From an uncultured Saprospiraceae bacterium (GTDB taxonomy: Bacteria > Bacteroidota > Bacteroidia > Chitinophagales > Saprospiraceae), in contig CALCSX010000147.1 of assembly GCA_937894165.1 (NCBI GenBank), forward strand, positions 1 to 10,461: a DNA stretch of 10,461 bases, read 5' to 3'. Below the pieces are notes generated by a model. That model was not told the DNA's origin. It worked only from the letters and a program-made list of their open reading frames with translations, and did no database searches. The translations under genes and the position numbers were made by a program. This document shows positions 1 to 7,158 of this stretch, piece after piece. Numbering within the stretch: position 1 is the stretch's first letter; each line of letters begins with the position of its first letter.

Positions 1-26
1 CGCGCAAGGAATTTACATTGTACTCT

Positions 27-130
27 TCCTGTTTTGTGCACGACTTCATTGCTTATAACAAATACTATTGATCTTCAGTAATGTCTAATTTCAAATTTTT
101 TAATTTGGGTCACGCGCTGCTCAAAAGAAG
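27..130 (+). repeat. Left copy of a diverged direct repeat flanking the Bat locus
   Basis: Aligning this stretch by eye to about 10139-10242 needs no gaps at a constant offset of 10112. The core, 28-112 against 10140-10224, matches at 69 of 85 positions (about 81%). The remaining 18 positions to 130 match more weakly (11 of 18). Shared blocks include CCTGTTTTGTGC, TCAGTAAT, TAATTTCAAAT and TTTGGGTCA. Substitutions show no third-position bias in the only longish shared frame, and both copies carry a stop there, so it looks non-coding. It lies just 3' of the leftward gene. It could be a dispersed intergenic repeat, a MITE or IS remnant, or an RNA-level element; the sequence alone does not decide. 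Confidence 0.75.
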
Positions 131-144
131 AAAAAATTGAAGAA

Positions 145-831
145 TTAACTTTTGATCTCCTCCAGCTTTTTTTGAACTTTGGAAGCTATCTTTTCCGCAG
201 GAACTTGATAATTATTCCCACTCCAGAAAGTCAGGATATTCATAAAGGTATTTTCAAGATTGAAAAAGGAAGGAAAGGGCTTGGGTATAATATTAAAATC
301 ATTGTCACTGATGACGAAATAATGTCCACCCGCTGTATCATCCCCTCTTTCTCGATACAAATGCCCGAAATAAACATTTTCTTTAAAGGGATTTTTCGAA
401 CTCTTATATTCGCCGTCCGTATTCAGGAAATATTCATTTGTAGCGGCTTCCAAAAATCTATTAAGATCTTTATTATATAGAAATTCCACTTTGGAAAATG
501 TGTAAGCCTGAGGGAAATTCCGAATGAAATCCATATTGAGGCTATCTCTATCCGAAATGGTTTTTTCAAGAAGTTTTTCTATCCTCGGGATTCGCTGTTC
601 CGGTGTTTGTGGGTCTGCTAACCATTCCTTCAATTGATTGATTTTTCTTTCATGGAAGGGCAGGATTATTATCAGTGTAGCTTCCGACAAATTGTTGGTA
701 TGCTTTATAGCCAGTTCACTTCTTTCTTCTGAGGGTAATGTGGTTAATTCTCTACTTAGACTTTGTGCACTGACTTGGTTTAGCAGGAATAGAAAAAAGA
801 AAAGTGAACATATTATTTTAACTTGCGACAT
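145..831 (-). CDS. Secreted protein of unknown function
   Basis: This encodes 228 aa. It opens with a clear signal peptide: lysine at residue 5, a hydrophobic core at about 7-20 rich in F and L, and a likely type I cut after VSA-22 before Q23. There is no lipobox cysteine, so a periplasmic or exported soluble protein is likely. The mature part begins with a charged helical region (about 24-105), with a strand-like TLIIILPF at 52-59. It continues with an aromatic region (about 106-190) that has YTFSKVEFLYN at 110-120 and a Gly/Asp-rich GHLYRERGDDTAGGHYF at 156-172, and it ends in an amphipathic lysine/glutamate helix. I recall similar uncharacterised secreted proteins in Bacteroidota but no named domain, so I assign no function. 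The start is fixed by the signal peptide and by a promoter ten or so bases upstream. It is transcribed away from the Bat operon and need not be linked to it. Confidence 0.85.
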   Translation of the reverse strand: MSQVKIICSLFFFLFLLNQVSAQSLSRELTTLPSEERSELAIKHTNNLSEATLIIILPFHERKINQLKEWLADPQTPEQRIPRIEKLLEKTISDRDSLNMDFIRNFPQAYTFSKVEFLYNKDLNRFLEAATNEYFLNTDGEYKSSKNPFKENVYFGHLYRERGDDTAGGHYFVISDNDFNIIPKPFPSFFNLENTFMNILTFWSGNNYQVPAEKIASKVQKKLEEIKS

Positions 832-847
832 AATTACGGTTTAGGAT

Positions 848-879
848 CAAATATAAAAAGAAATACAATGATTCAACAA
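848..879 (-). promoter_or_regulatory. Bacteroidota-type promoter for the leftward secreted-protein gene
   Basis: Read on the minus strand, TATATTTG (848-855) matches the -7 consensus TAnnTTTG exactly. A TTG -33 element lies at 874-876, giving an 18-nt spacer. A second TTG at 877-879 would give 21 nt. The predicted transcription start is only about ten bases before the ATG at 831, so the leader would be very short. Confidence 0.6.
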
Positions 880-947
880 TATAACGTTCAATACCATTTA
901 GAGAGTTCATAGAGAAAAAAATTACAAATAATATATTCCCTTTAAAC

Positions 948-979
948 CTGCAAGTGGAATTTTGCTATTTATATGTTTA
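948..979 (+). promoter_or_regulatory. Possible promoter of the Bat operon
   Basis: The region just ahead of moxR should hold the operon promoter, since no other gap in the operon exceeds 13 nt. The best candidate -7 box is TATGTTTA (972-979), one mismatch from TAnnTTTG, with a poor -33 match (CTG at 948-950, spacer 21 nt). The stretch is A/T-rich throughout, so chance matches are easy. No Shine-Dalgarno precedes the ATG at 1007, only A-rich leader, which is usual in this phylum. Confidence 0.3.
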
Positions 980-1006
980 AAAAATTTTTAAGAAAAATTA
1001 CTGCGA

Positions 1007-2005
1007 ATGCTACCTAAGTACGACATTGAAAAAACTACTGAAAGAATCGAGCAAGAAATCGTATTTATTGACAAGATTTTAGATTCCTCATCGAAGATTA
1101 TTGTAGGTCAGGATCACATGATGGATGCCTTGTTGATTGCATTATTGTGCGAGGGACATATTTTGCTGGAGGGCATGCCGGGTTTGGCAAAAACCTTAGC
1201 TATTAAAACCCTTTCCACCCTTATTGGAGGGCAATTCAGTCGAATTCAGTTCACTCCTGACTTGCTGCCTGCTGATATTGTGGGAACATTAATATACAAT
1301 CCTAAGGACTCTGCTTTTAATATTAAGAAAGGACCCGTATTTGCCAATTTTATCCTAGCCGATGAGATCAACAGAGCACCGGCTAAGGTGCAGTCAGCCT
1401 TATTAGAAGCTATGCAGGAGCGCCAAGTAACCATTGGGGATGAAAGTTTCAAATTGAGCAGACCTTTCATGGTTTTAGCCACCCAAAATCCTATCGAACA
1501 GGAAGGAACATATGTTTTACCGGAGGCACAGATGGACAGATTTATGTTGAAAGTAAAAGTGGATTATCCGCTAAAGGAGGAGGAAAGAATGATCATTAGG
1601 AGGAATTTGACTTTAGAGGTTCTCAATAACGTAGAACCTGTCGCAAGTCTGGAGGAAATCCTTCAATCAAGAGATACCGTCAGGGAAATATACCTTGACG
1701 AAAAAATAGAAAGTTACATTTTGGATATCGTTTTTGCCAGCAGAAAGCCTGAGGAGTTCGGGTTGCAGAAACTGAAAGGTATGATAAGTTATGGCGCCTC
1801 TCCTAGGGCTAGCATCAATCTAGCTTTGGCATCAAAGGCGAAGGCCTTCCTGAATAAAAGAGCTTTTGTTATACCGGAGGATGTCCGTGGGATGGCATTG
1901 GATGTGCTGCGACATAGAGTAGGACTGAGTTACGAAGCTGAGGCAGAAGGAATTAGTCGGGAAGATGTAATTGTCGAAATACTCAACAAGGTAGAGGTTC
2001 CTTAA
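1007..2005 (+). CDS. moxR: MoxR-family AAA+ ATPase
   Basis: This is a 332-aa cytoplasmic ATPase, full length for the family. The motifs run in the expected order. Walker A is GMPGLAKT at 56-63, where the usual G-x-G-K-T is replaced by the MoxR-typical G-L-A-K-T. Walker B is FILADE at 115-120, followed by INRAPAKVQSALLEAMQE. Sensor 1 is ATQNP at 158-162, and the EAQMDRF segment at 173-179 carries the arginine finger. The C-terminal lid contains SYGASPRA near 262-270. MoxR proteins use ATP to remodel or activate partners, very often VWA-domain proteins encoded beside them, and three such genes follow here. The start at 1007 gives the usual N-terminal length. The next gene begins 1 nt after the stop. 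Assignment to the family is secure, but the substrate is inferred from context. Confidence 0.95.
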   Translation: MLPKYDIEKTTERIEQEIVFIDKILDSSSKIIVGQDHMMDALLIALLCEGHILLEGMPGLAKTLAIKTLSTLIGGQFSRIQFTPDLLPADIVGTLIYNPKDSAFNIKKGPVFANFILADEINRAPAKVQSALLEAMQERQVTIGDESFKLSRPFMVLATQNPIEQEGTYVLPEAQMDRFMLKVKVDYPLKEEERMIIRRNLTLEVLNNVEPVASLEEILQSRDTVREIYLDEKIESYILDIVFASRKPEEFGLQKLKGMISYGASPRASINLALASKAKAFLNKRAFVIPEDVRGMALDVLRHRVGLSYEAEAEGISREDVIVEILNKVEVP

Positions 2006-2006
2006 A

Positions 2007-3353
2007 ATGCATAATTTGAAGTTACAGTATATTTTATCTTTTTTTGTCTTCCTGCTCCTAGGCGGTGTAGCTCAATCACAATCAAGTGCTGACTGGGACA
2101 GGGTAGCTTTACTTTACGATTCCGAAAAATCATTTCAATGGGTGAGGAAATGGAAAGGAATGCTACATGAAGTGCACGATATTGAAATTGTGCTAGCCTC
2201 CCAAGATGACAAGATAAAGGGTTGGTTTTCCTATGTAAAATCCCGAGACACCCTATTTCTTGAAGGAAGTTTCGACGGGCAGAACCTAAAACTCCTTGAA
2301 TACAATAAAAATGGCGACCACACAGGCAATATTTACGCCTCTTTAGAAAACAATGAGTTCGAAGGCGAATACAGAAACAAACGGGACACCTACAGTTGGT
2401 TACTATATTTATCAGAACAATCGGAAGACCTAAATTTTGCCTCCATAAAAAATCTTTTTTACCTACGTCAATATAGAAATGTCGAAGAGGGAAAAGAACT
2501 GGATCTCATATTAACTGCCCGCAACCAAAACACCATAAGTGGCGTACTCTATTTTCTCAATAGATCAATAGCCTATGATTGCAAAGGATTCAAAATCAAA
2601 GATTTCGAGTATGAAATGCAGCTGGCAGATTTTTCCGGGACACACATGGGCTCAGCTTATCTCTCTACATTTCCGGGCAATCAAAAAATAACTTTCAATC
2701 CTAAAAGCAGTGGATCATTCAGTATTCCCCTGTCCATGTATGCTGAATCGACGCTGGAGTGGTTGAAGCATTCTTCCTATGAATCTATGATAGAAGTTTC
2801 CTATCCAAAGATGCAAAACCATCATTTTGACGAATTTGCAGGCAAAATTACCTCTGATTGGTTCAATTCTTTGACAAACCTCTGTGAGGATGATAAAATA
2901 AAAAGTAATTTCGAGGAAAGTGACTGGAGAAATGCCGTGTTAGGATCGTCATGGTTTGAACCTTACTACCTTTCAGAGACGATGGTCTCCGGATGTTTTA
3001 TCATGACTAACAATAGAACAGTTCCGAAATTTACCTACCTGCCAATAACATTTTCACTGGACAAGGAGAAGGAAATTGACATTCGTTCAGAATTTAAAAA
3101 CATCAAAAAATTGGAAGAAATCATTTTTACGGAACGTAAAAAAATGAAAAAAACCGATTCGAATGAATATAATAATTTATACAATGAGTGGTTGTTGAAC
3201 CAGGGATTTACTAGTTTGGTTATGACCAATGGCGGAATTGTAGCCTTTTCGGAATATGACATTAGGTTTGGTTTACAGAAAATTTTTATACCTGCAGAAG
3301 TGTTCCGAAAAGAGTTGAAATCATTTTCTATTTTAAGAAAATTTCTAAATTGA
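2007..3353 (+). CDS. Secreted protein with an RsiV/DUF3298-like C-terminal region
   Basis: This encodes 448 aa. It has a signal peptide (hydrophobic core about 8-20, likely cut near AQS at 22-24) and no further membrane segment, so the protein is probably periplasmic. The N-terminal third (about 47-136) shows a beta-strand pattern with spaced glycines and aromatics: IKGWFSYVKSRDTLFLEG, then DGQNLKLLEYNKNGDHTG, then NNEFEGEYRN. Similar 'G-x-Y-x-Y ... L-x-G ... L-x-E-Y' regions occur in uncharacterised Bacteroidota proteins. The C-terminus (401-436) matches the shape of the DUF3298 motif found in RsiV-type proteins: a Gly-Ile strand, then F-S-x-Y-D-I, Gly, and I-x-I-P. A helical segment at 274-290 precedes it. 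It sits 1 nt after moxR and 1 nt before the DUF58 gene, a position where canonical Bat operons have no such gene. The domain call is by eye and the function is unknown. Confidence 0.85.
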   Translation: MHNLKLQYILSFFVFLLLGGVAQSQSSADWDRVALLYDSEKSFQWVRKWKGMLHEVHDIEIVLASQDDKIKGWFSYVKSRDTLFLEGSFDGQNLKLLEYNKNGDHTGNIYASLENNEFEGEYRNKRDTYSWLLYLSEQSEDLNFASIKNLFYLRQYRNVEEGKELDLILTARNQNTISGVLYFLNRSIAYDCKGFKIKDFEYEMQLADFSGTHMGSAYLSTFPGNQKITFNPKSSGSFSIPLSMYAESTLEWLKHSSYESMIEVSYPKMQNHHFDEFAGKITSDWFNSLTNLCEDDKIKSNFEESDWRNAVLGSSWFEPYYLSETMVSGCFIMTNNRTVPKFTYLPITFSLDKEKEIDIRSEFKNIKKLEEIIFTERKKMKKTDSNEYNNLYNEWLLNQGFTSLVMTNGGIVAFSEYDIRFGLQKIFIPAEVFRKELKSFSILRKFLN

Positions 3354-3354
3354 A

Positions 3355-4236
3355 ATGGAGAGAACGGAAAGACAGAAAGAAATACTTAAAAAGGTCAAGC
3401 GAATAGAGATCAAAACGAGAAAATTGAGTTCTAACTTGTTCGGTGGGGAATTTCAAAGTGCTTTCAAGGGTCGTGGAATGTCATTTAGCGAGGTTCGGGA
3501 ATATAATTACGGTGATGATATCCGATTTATCGACTGGAATGTCACTGCTAAGACGGGCATTCCGCATGTCAAGGTGTTCGAGGAGGAGCGGGAACTAACA
3601 GTCATGATTTTAGTGGATGTAAGTCCTTCTACTTATTTTGGGACTCAGCAAAATTTCAAATCTGACATCATAGCTGAATTGGCTGCTTTGATTTCATTTT
3701 CAGTGATTCAAAATAATGATAAAGTAGGTCTGATTACATTCAATCAGGAAGTAGTAAAATACATTTCCCCGGGAAAAGGTCGCTCACAAGTGCTTTCTAT
3801 TATTAAGGAAATATTGGATTCTCCCTACGATCAGGGTACTACAAATATCGAAAGTGCACTAAGGTATATGTCCAATGTTATAAAGAGAAAATGTATTGTT
3901 TTTCTGATTTCTGATTTTTTTGTTCCGGATTTTACAAAATCAATCAGGGCAATGGTTGGAAAACATGATATGATAGGTGCACAAATCGTCGATCAGAGTG
4001 AATATTCCATGCCGGATTTGGGAATTTTGAACATCAAGGATCCTGAAACCGGAGCTATGCGGCTTTATGATACATCTAGCGGGCAAAATAGGGCGGCGCT
4101 TCAAGAATTTTACAAAAAACACAGAGAGAGCACCAAAAGTAATTTCCGGAAAAGCGGTGCTTCCTATCTCGAAGTGCCCATAAATGAAAAATATGCTTCA
4201 TCATTACATTATTTTTTTAAAGAAAGGATGAAATGA
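3355..4236 (+). CDS. DUF58 protein with a VWA-like MIDAS
   Basis: This is a 293-aa protein with no signal peptide or membrane segment, so cytoplasmic. The DUF58 signature is at about 38-78: FKGRGMSFSEVREYNYGDDIR, then FIDWNVTAKTG, then HVKVFEEERE. A VWA-like fold follows, with a complete metal-ion-dependent adhesion site: DVSPS at 88-92, the threonine pair in GTTN at 161-164, and SDF at 186-188. Such proteins almost always follow a MoxR gene and are thought to be its partner or to bridge it to membrane VWA proteins. The start 1 nt after the preceding stop suggests translational coupling, and the 3' end overlaps the next gene by 4 nt (ATGA). Length is typical. Family assignment is firm, but the molecular role is inferred. 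Confidence 0.93.
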   Translation: MERTERQKEILKKVKRIEIKTRKLSSNLFGGEFQSAFKGRGMSFSEVREYNYGDDIRFIDWNVTAKTGIPHVKVFEEERELTVMILVDVSPSTYFGTQQNFKSDIIAELAALISFSVIQNNDKVGLITFNQEVVKYISPGKGRSQVLSIIKEILDSPYDQGTTNIESALRYMSNVIKRKCIVFLISDFFVPDFTKSIRAMVGKHDMIGAQIVDQSEYSMPDLGILNIKDPETGAMRLYDTSSGQNRAALQEFYKKHRESTKSNFRKSGASYLEVPINEKYASSLHYFFKERMK

Positions 4237-5159
4237 CGATTTTGAAGAATATAAATTTGGTGATCCTGTTTCTATTATTGGTCTTGTCGGCGAATGCTCA
4301 AATAGGAGGCTTTGTTGATGCTCCTTCCGGACGGACTAGAATAGGCGATCATTTTACAGTAAAATATTCTATTGATAGGGATCCGGAATTGACCATCCTA
4401 GAAATAGATTATTCTGTATTAGATTCTGCCTGGATCAAAATAATTGATACCACCGGGATTGCGGAGACTCAGAAATCCGGTTCCATACAAATGGATTTTG
4501 AGATAACTTATTCCCTTTATAAGGAGGGAGAAGTGAGCATTCCCGGCATTCCCGTTTATTACACTTTTAATAATGTGAGAGATACCTTTGTCACTGAAGG
4601 AGTCAATGTGAAAGTTGAATTTCTCCCAAGTCCGGATACAATTGCACCTTTAAAAGATATTATTGAAGAGGAGGCCAAATGGTATGATAATATCCTTTTC
4701 TATATTATTGCTGTTCCACTCGTTATTTTATGGATAGTGCTATGGCTTTTTATTACAAAAAGGAAAAGAGTGGAGTGGCAATTGGAAAAAATTAAACCCG
4801 TGCAGCCCGAACGCCACGCCCATGAGGTAGCCTTAGAGCAGTTAAAATTATTGGAGGAGAAAAAATTGATTGAAGTCGGGAAATTTAAGGATTTTCAGAT
4901 TGAATTGACCGGAATCATGCGAACCTACATCAAAAAACGGTTCCATATCAACGCTACTGAAATGACTAGTAAGGAGACGATCAAAGAGTTGTCACAAAAA
5001 GTTACCAGTAGACAGTTGGTGGCAGTCAAGGAGGTATTGGACATTGCCGATTTAGTGAAATTTGCCAAATACCAACCCGCAGAGACTATTCACAATAACT
5101 TATTGGAGAAGGCGAGAAATTTTTTCATCAAAACAGCTAAGAATATACCGCATTTATAA
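4233..5159 (+). CDS. BatD-like single-pass membrane protein
   Basis: This encodes 308 aa in three parts. A signal peptide (1-22, cut after NAQ/ANA) leads into a beta-rich periplasmic domain (about 24-150) of the kind seen in BatD proteins, including the phrase YSLYKEGEVSIPGIPVYY at 93-110. A single transmembrane helix (about 153-175) is followed by a basic stop-transfer KRKR. The helical cytoplasmic tail (about 190-308) contains KFKDFQIELTGIMRTYIKKRFHINATEMTSKE and ends with a DLVKFAKYQP segment. This layout repeats that of the large BatD later in the operon and is often found between the DUF58 gene and batA in Bacteroidota. A good Shine-Dalgarno (AAAGGA) lies inside the end of the DUF58 gene. 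The start overlaps that gene by 4 nt, and the stop overlaps batA by 1 nt. It probably anchors or regulates the complex; this is inferred. Confidence 0.88.
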   Translation: MTILKNINLVILFLLLVLSANAQIGGFVDAPSGRTRIGDHFTVKYSIDRDPELTILEIDYSVLDSAWIKIIDTTGIAETQKSGSIQMDFEITYSLYKEGEVSIPGIPVYYTFNNVRDTFVTEGVNVKVEFLPSPDTIAPLKDIIEEEAKWYDNILFYIIAVPLVILWIVLWLFITKRKRVEWQLEKIKPVQPERHAHEVALEQLKLLEEKKLIEVGKFKDFQIELTGIMRTYIKKRFHINATEMTSKETIKELSQKVTSRQLVAVKEVLDIADLVKFAKYQPAETIHNNLLEKARNFFIKTAKNIPHL

Positions 5160-6166
5160 TGGATTTTGGAGGACTATTTAAAGATTTAGAATTTGCATAT
5201 CCCTGGGCTTTCGTACTCCTGGCCATAATACCCTTGTTGTTTTACTTTTGGAAAAAGCAAGGCGATATTTATTTTAATTGGGCGAATGCTTCCACTTTAC
5301 CCTCCGGTAAATCATTCCGTATCATTTTGCTAAAATCCGTCAAATATTTCCGGACAGCAGCCCTTATTTCACTTATTATTGCATTAGCCGGCCCGCAATA
5401 CCACTATCAAATCGAAGAATCGAGTTCCGAGGGCATTGATATTATGCTTTGCATCGATATTTCCGGGAGCATGTTGGCTAAGGATTTTGATCCAAATAGA
5501 TTGGAGGTTGCGAAAGAGGTGGCTGCTAATTTTATCGAAAAAAGACCATTCGACAGGATAGGTCTGGTGCTGTTTTCAGGAGAGAGTTTTACCCAAACAC
5601 CATTGACCCTTGACCATGATTTATTGATACAATCTATCAAAAATACTGAGGTTGGCATTATCAGAGATGGAACAGCTATCGGCATGGGTCTGGCTAATTC
5701 TGTCAACAGATTGTCTTCCGAAGAAATAAAAAGTAAAATCGTCATACTTCTGACGGATGGTGTCAACAATTCCGGCTATATCGATCCGGTATCGGCGACT
5801 GAGTTGGCACAAAAGTATGGTGTCAAAGTTTATACCATCGGCGTAGGCTCTACAGGAGATGCGCCAATGCCCATGTCCAGAAGGTCCGACGGCACTTTTA
5901 TATATTCCATGGTAAAGGTGGAGATAGATGAGGTTTTACTAAAGAAAATTGCAGCGGAAACGGGAGGTAGGTATTTCAGAGCAACTACGAAAGAGATGCT
6001 ATCTTATATCTACTCGGAAATTGATAAAATGGAGAAGACAGAGGTAGAAATTGAAATTCTCTCTGATATAGAAGAGAAATTCAGGGTTTTTCTATTAATT
6101 GCTTTCTTCCTTATTTTACTGGATTTACTGATCAATTTTGTTGTGGCTAAAAGGATGAGGATATGA
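5159..6166 (+). CDS. batA: BatA, membrane-anchored VWA protein
   Basis: This encodes 335 aa. Hydrophobic segments at about 15-30 and 62-79 and a C-terminal helix at about 308-330 flank a VWA domain (about 93-290). The MIDAS is complete: DISGS at 100-104, the threonine in DGTAIG (172), and TDG at 199-201. The segment GVKVYTIGVGS at 221-231 and the tail AAETGGRYFRA at 265-275 are typical of the BatA/YeaL-like membrane VWA proteins. BatA was first described in the Bacteroides fragilis aerotolerance operon. Its biochemical role is not settled, but with MoxR it is expected to act as a metal-dependent binding subunit at the membrane. The ATG overlaps the upstream stop by one base (TAATG) and lacks a Shine-Dalgarno, so re-initiation by the same ribosomes is likely. 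The 3' end overlaps batB by 4 nt. Confidence 0.92.
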   Translation: MDFGGLFKDLEFAYPWAFVLLAIIPLLFYFWKKQGDIYFNWANASTLPSGKSFRIILLKSVKYFRTAALISLIIALAGPQYHYQIEESSSEGIDIMLCIDISGSMLAKDFDPNRLEVAKEVAANFIEKRPFDRIGLVLFSGESFTQTPLTLDHDLLIQSIKNTEVGIIRDGTAIGMGLANSVNRLSSEEIKSKIVILLTDGVNNSGYIDPVSATELAQKYGVKVYTIGVGSTGDAPMPMSRRSDGTFIYSMVKVEIDEVLLKKIAAETGGRYFRATTKEMLSYIYSEIDKMEKTEVEIEILSDIEEKFRVFLLIAFFLILLDLLINFVVAKRMRI

Positions 6167-7158
6167 TGACGACATTTCGATGGGAGGAGCCGACATATAT
6201 TATTTTGGGGATTATTACGTCAGTTTTAGTGGTCGTAATGTTATTTGTTTACCACAAATGGCAGTTGAGCGCAGGGAAATATTTTTTAGAGGAATCTCAA
6301 AACAAGCTTTCCAATAAAGGTGATAAAATATCACGTTTTTATTGGTGGTGGACAGCTTTGCCGCTTGTTCTCGGCTTAGCGTTTGCCAATCCACAATGGG
6401 GAGAACGCTCAGAGACCCGAACGGTAACAGGCACAGATATCATGATAGCCATTGACATTTCGTCCAGTATGCTGGCGCGAGATGTGCCGCCCTCGCGAAT
6501 GGAAAGAGCCAAGCATTTCAGCAGCACAATGATTGATGAGCTTTTTGGAAATAGAATCGGTCTGATACTTTTCGCAGGTGGAGCTATCAAACAATCCCCC
6601 CTTACCACCGATTACAAGATTTTGAAAACAATGGTACAAGCTGCCACCCCTTCACAGGCCGCCGCGCAGGGGACGAATATAAAAGATGCTATCAAACTAG
6701 CCATGTTAAAATCCAATGATGATGAGGATACTGCCAAAGCCTTGCTTCTTATCACCGATGGTGAAACGCATGATGAGGATGCCTTAGAGGAAGTGAGAAA
6801 GGCAGCGAAGGAAGGAATTTCCATTTTTGTCGTCGGCGTAGGTACGGAAACCGGAAGTCCGATTCCCGACCCCGGCAATCCCTACAGCAATTTCAAAAGG
6901 GACGAGCTGGGCAATGAAATAATAAGTAGATTGAATGTAGATATGTGTCGGAAATTAGCAGCTGAGGGCGGAGGAAAAGCTTATATTTTAAACAATATGG
7001 AGGTAGTGATCGATAGTATAGTGGAAGAAATGAAGAAGCTGGAGTCGCGAGAAATAGAGACGACAGCCTACCAAAAATACAATAGTTATTTTTTCTTTTT
7101 CGTTATTTTAAGTATAATTTTGTTGATAGGATTATCTTTAAAATCTAAGATGATATGA
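6163..7158 (+). CDS. batB: BatB, membrane-anchored VWA protein
   Basis: This encodes 331 aa with the same plan as BatA: membrane segments at about 11-31 and 61-77, a VWA domain at about 91-290, and a C-terminal helix at about 308-326. The MIDAS is intact (DISSS at 98-102, threonine 171 in GTNI, TDG at 198-200). A BatB-type insertion PIPDPGNPYSNFKRDELGNE lies at about 233-252. BatA and BatB are evidently ancient paralogues. Two start codons lie in tandem (ATGATG at 6163-6168). The first overlaps the batA stop; the second would make a protein one residue shorter. A strong Shine-Dalgarno-like AAGGATGAGG (6151-6160) serves either. The gene overlaps batC by 4 nt. Confidence 0.92.
   Translation: MMTTFRWEEPTYIILGIITSVLVVVMLFVYHKWQLSAGKYFLEESQNKLSNKGDKISRFYWWWTALPLVLGLAFANPQWGERSETRTVTGTDIMIAIDISSSMLARDVPPSRMERAKHFSSTMIDELFGNRIGLILFAGGAIKQSPLTTDYKILKTMVQAATPSQAAAQGTNIKDAIKLAMLKSNDDEDTAKALLLITDGETHDEDALEEVRKAAKEGISIFVVGVGTETGSPIPDPGNPYSNFKRDELGNEIISRLNVDMCRKLAAEGGGKAYILNNMEVVIDSIVEEMKKLESREIETTAYQKYNSYFFFFVILSIILLIGLSLKSKMI

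Noticed and set aside
93..106. AAATT-TTTT-AATTT as a terminator for the leftward gene
   Set aside because: The stem is only A/T pairs and five long, with no stable GC part; it is expected by chance in such A/T-rich DNA.
28..112. The flanking repeat as a remnant of a protein-coding gene such as a transposase
   Set aside because: The one shared readable frame has a stop in both copies at the same place, and substitutions are not biased to third codon positions. I could not recognise a transposase end.
172..480. Plus-strand frame of 102 aa opposite the leftward secreted-protein gene
   Set aside because: It lies entirely inside a gene with a clear signal peptide and promoter, and its product shows no domain or plausible start context.
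5407..5769. Minus-strand frame of 120 aa within batA
   Set aside because: It is antisense to the conserved VWA domain of batA, with no recognisable motif or promoter.
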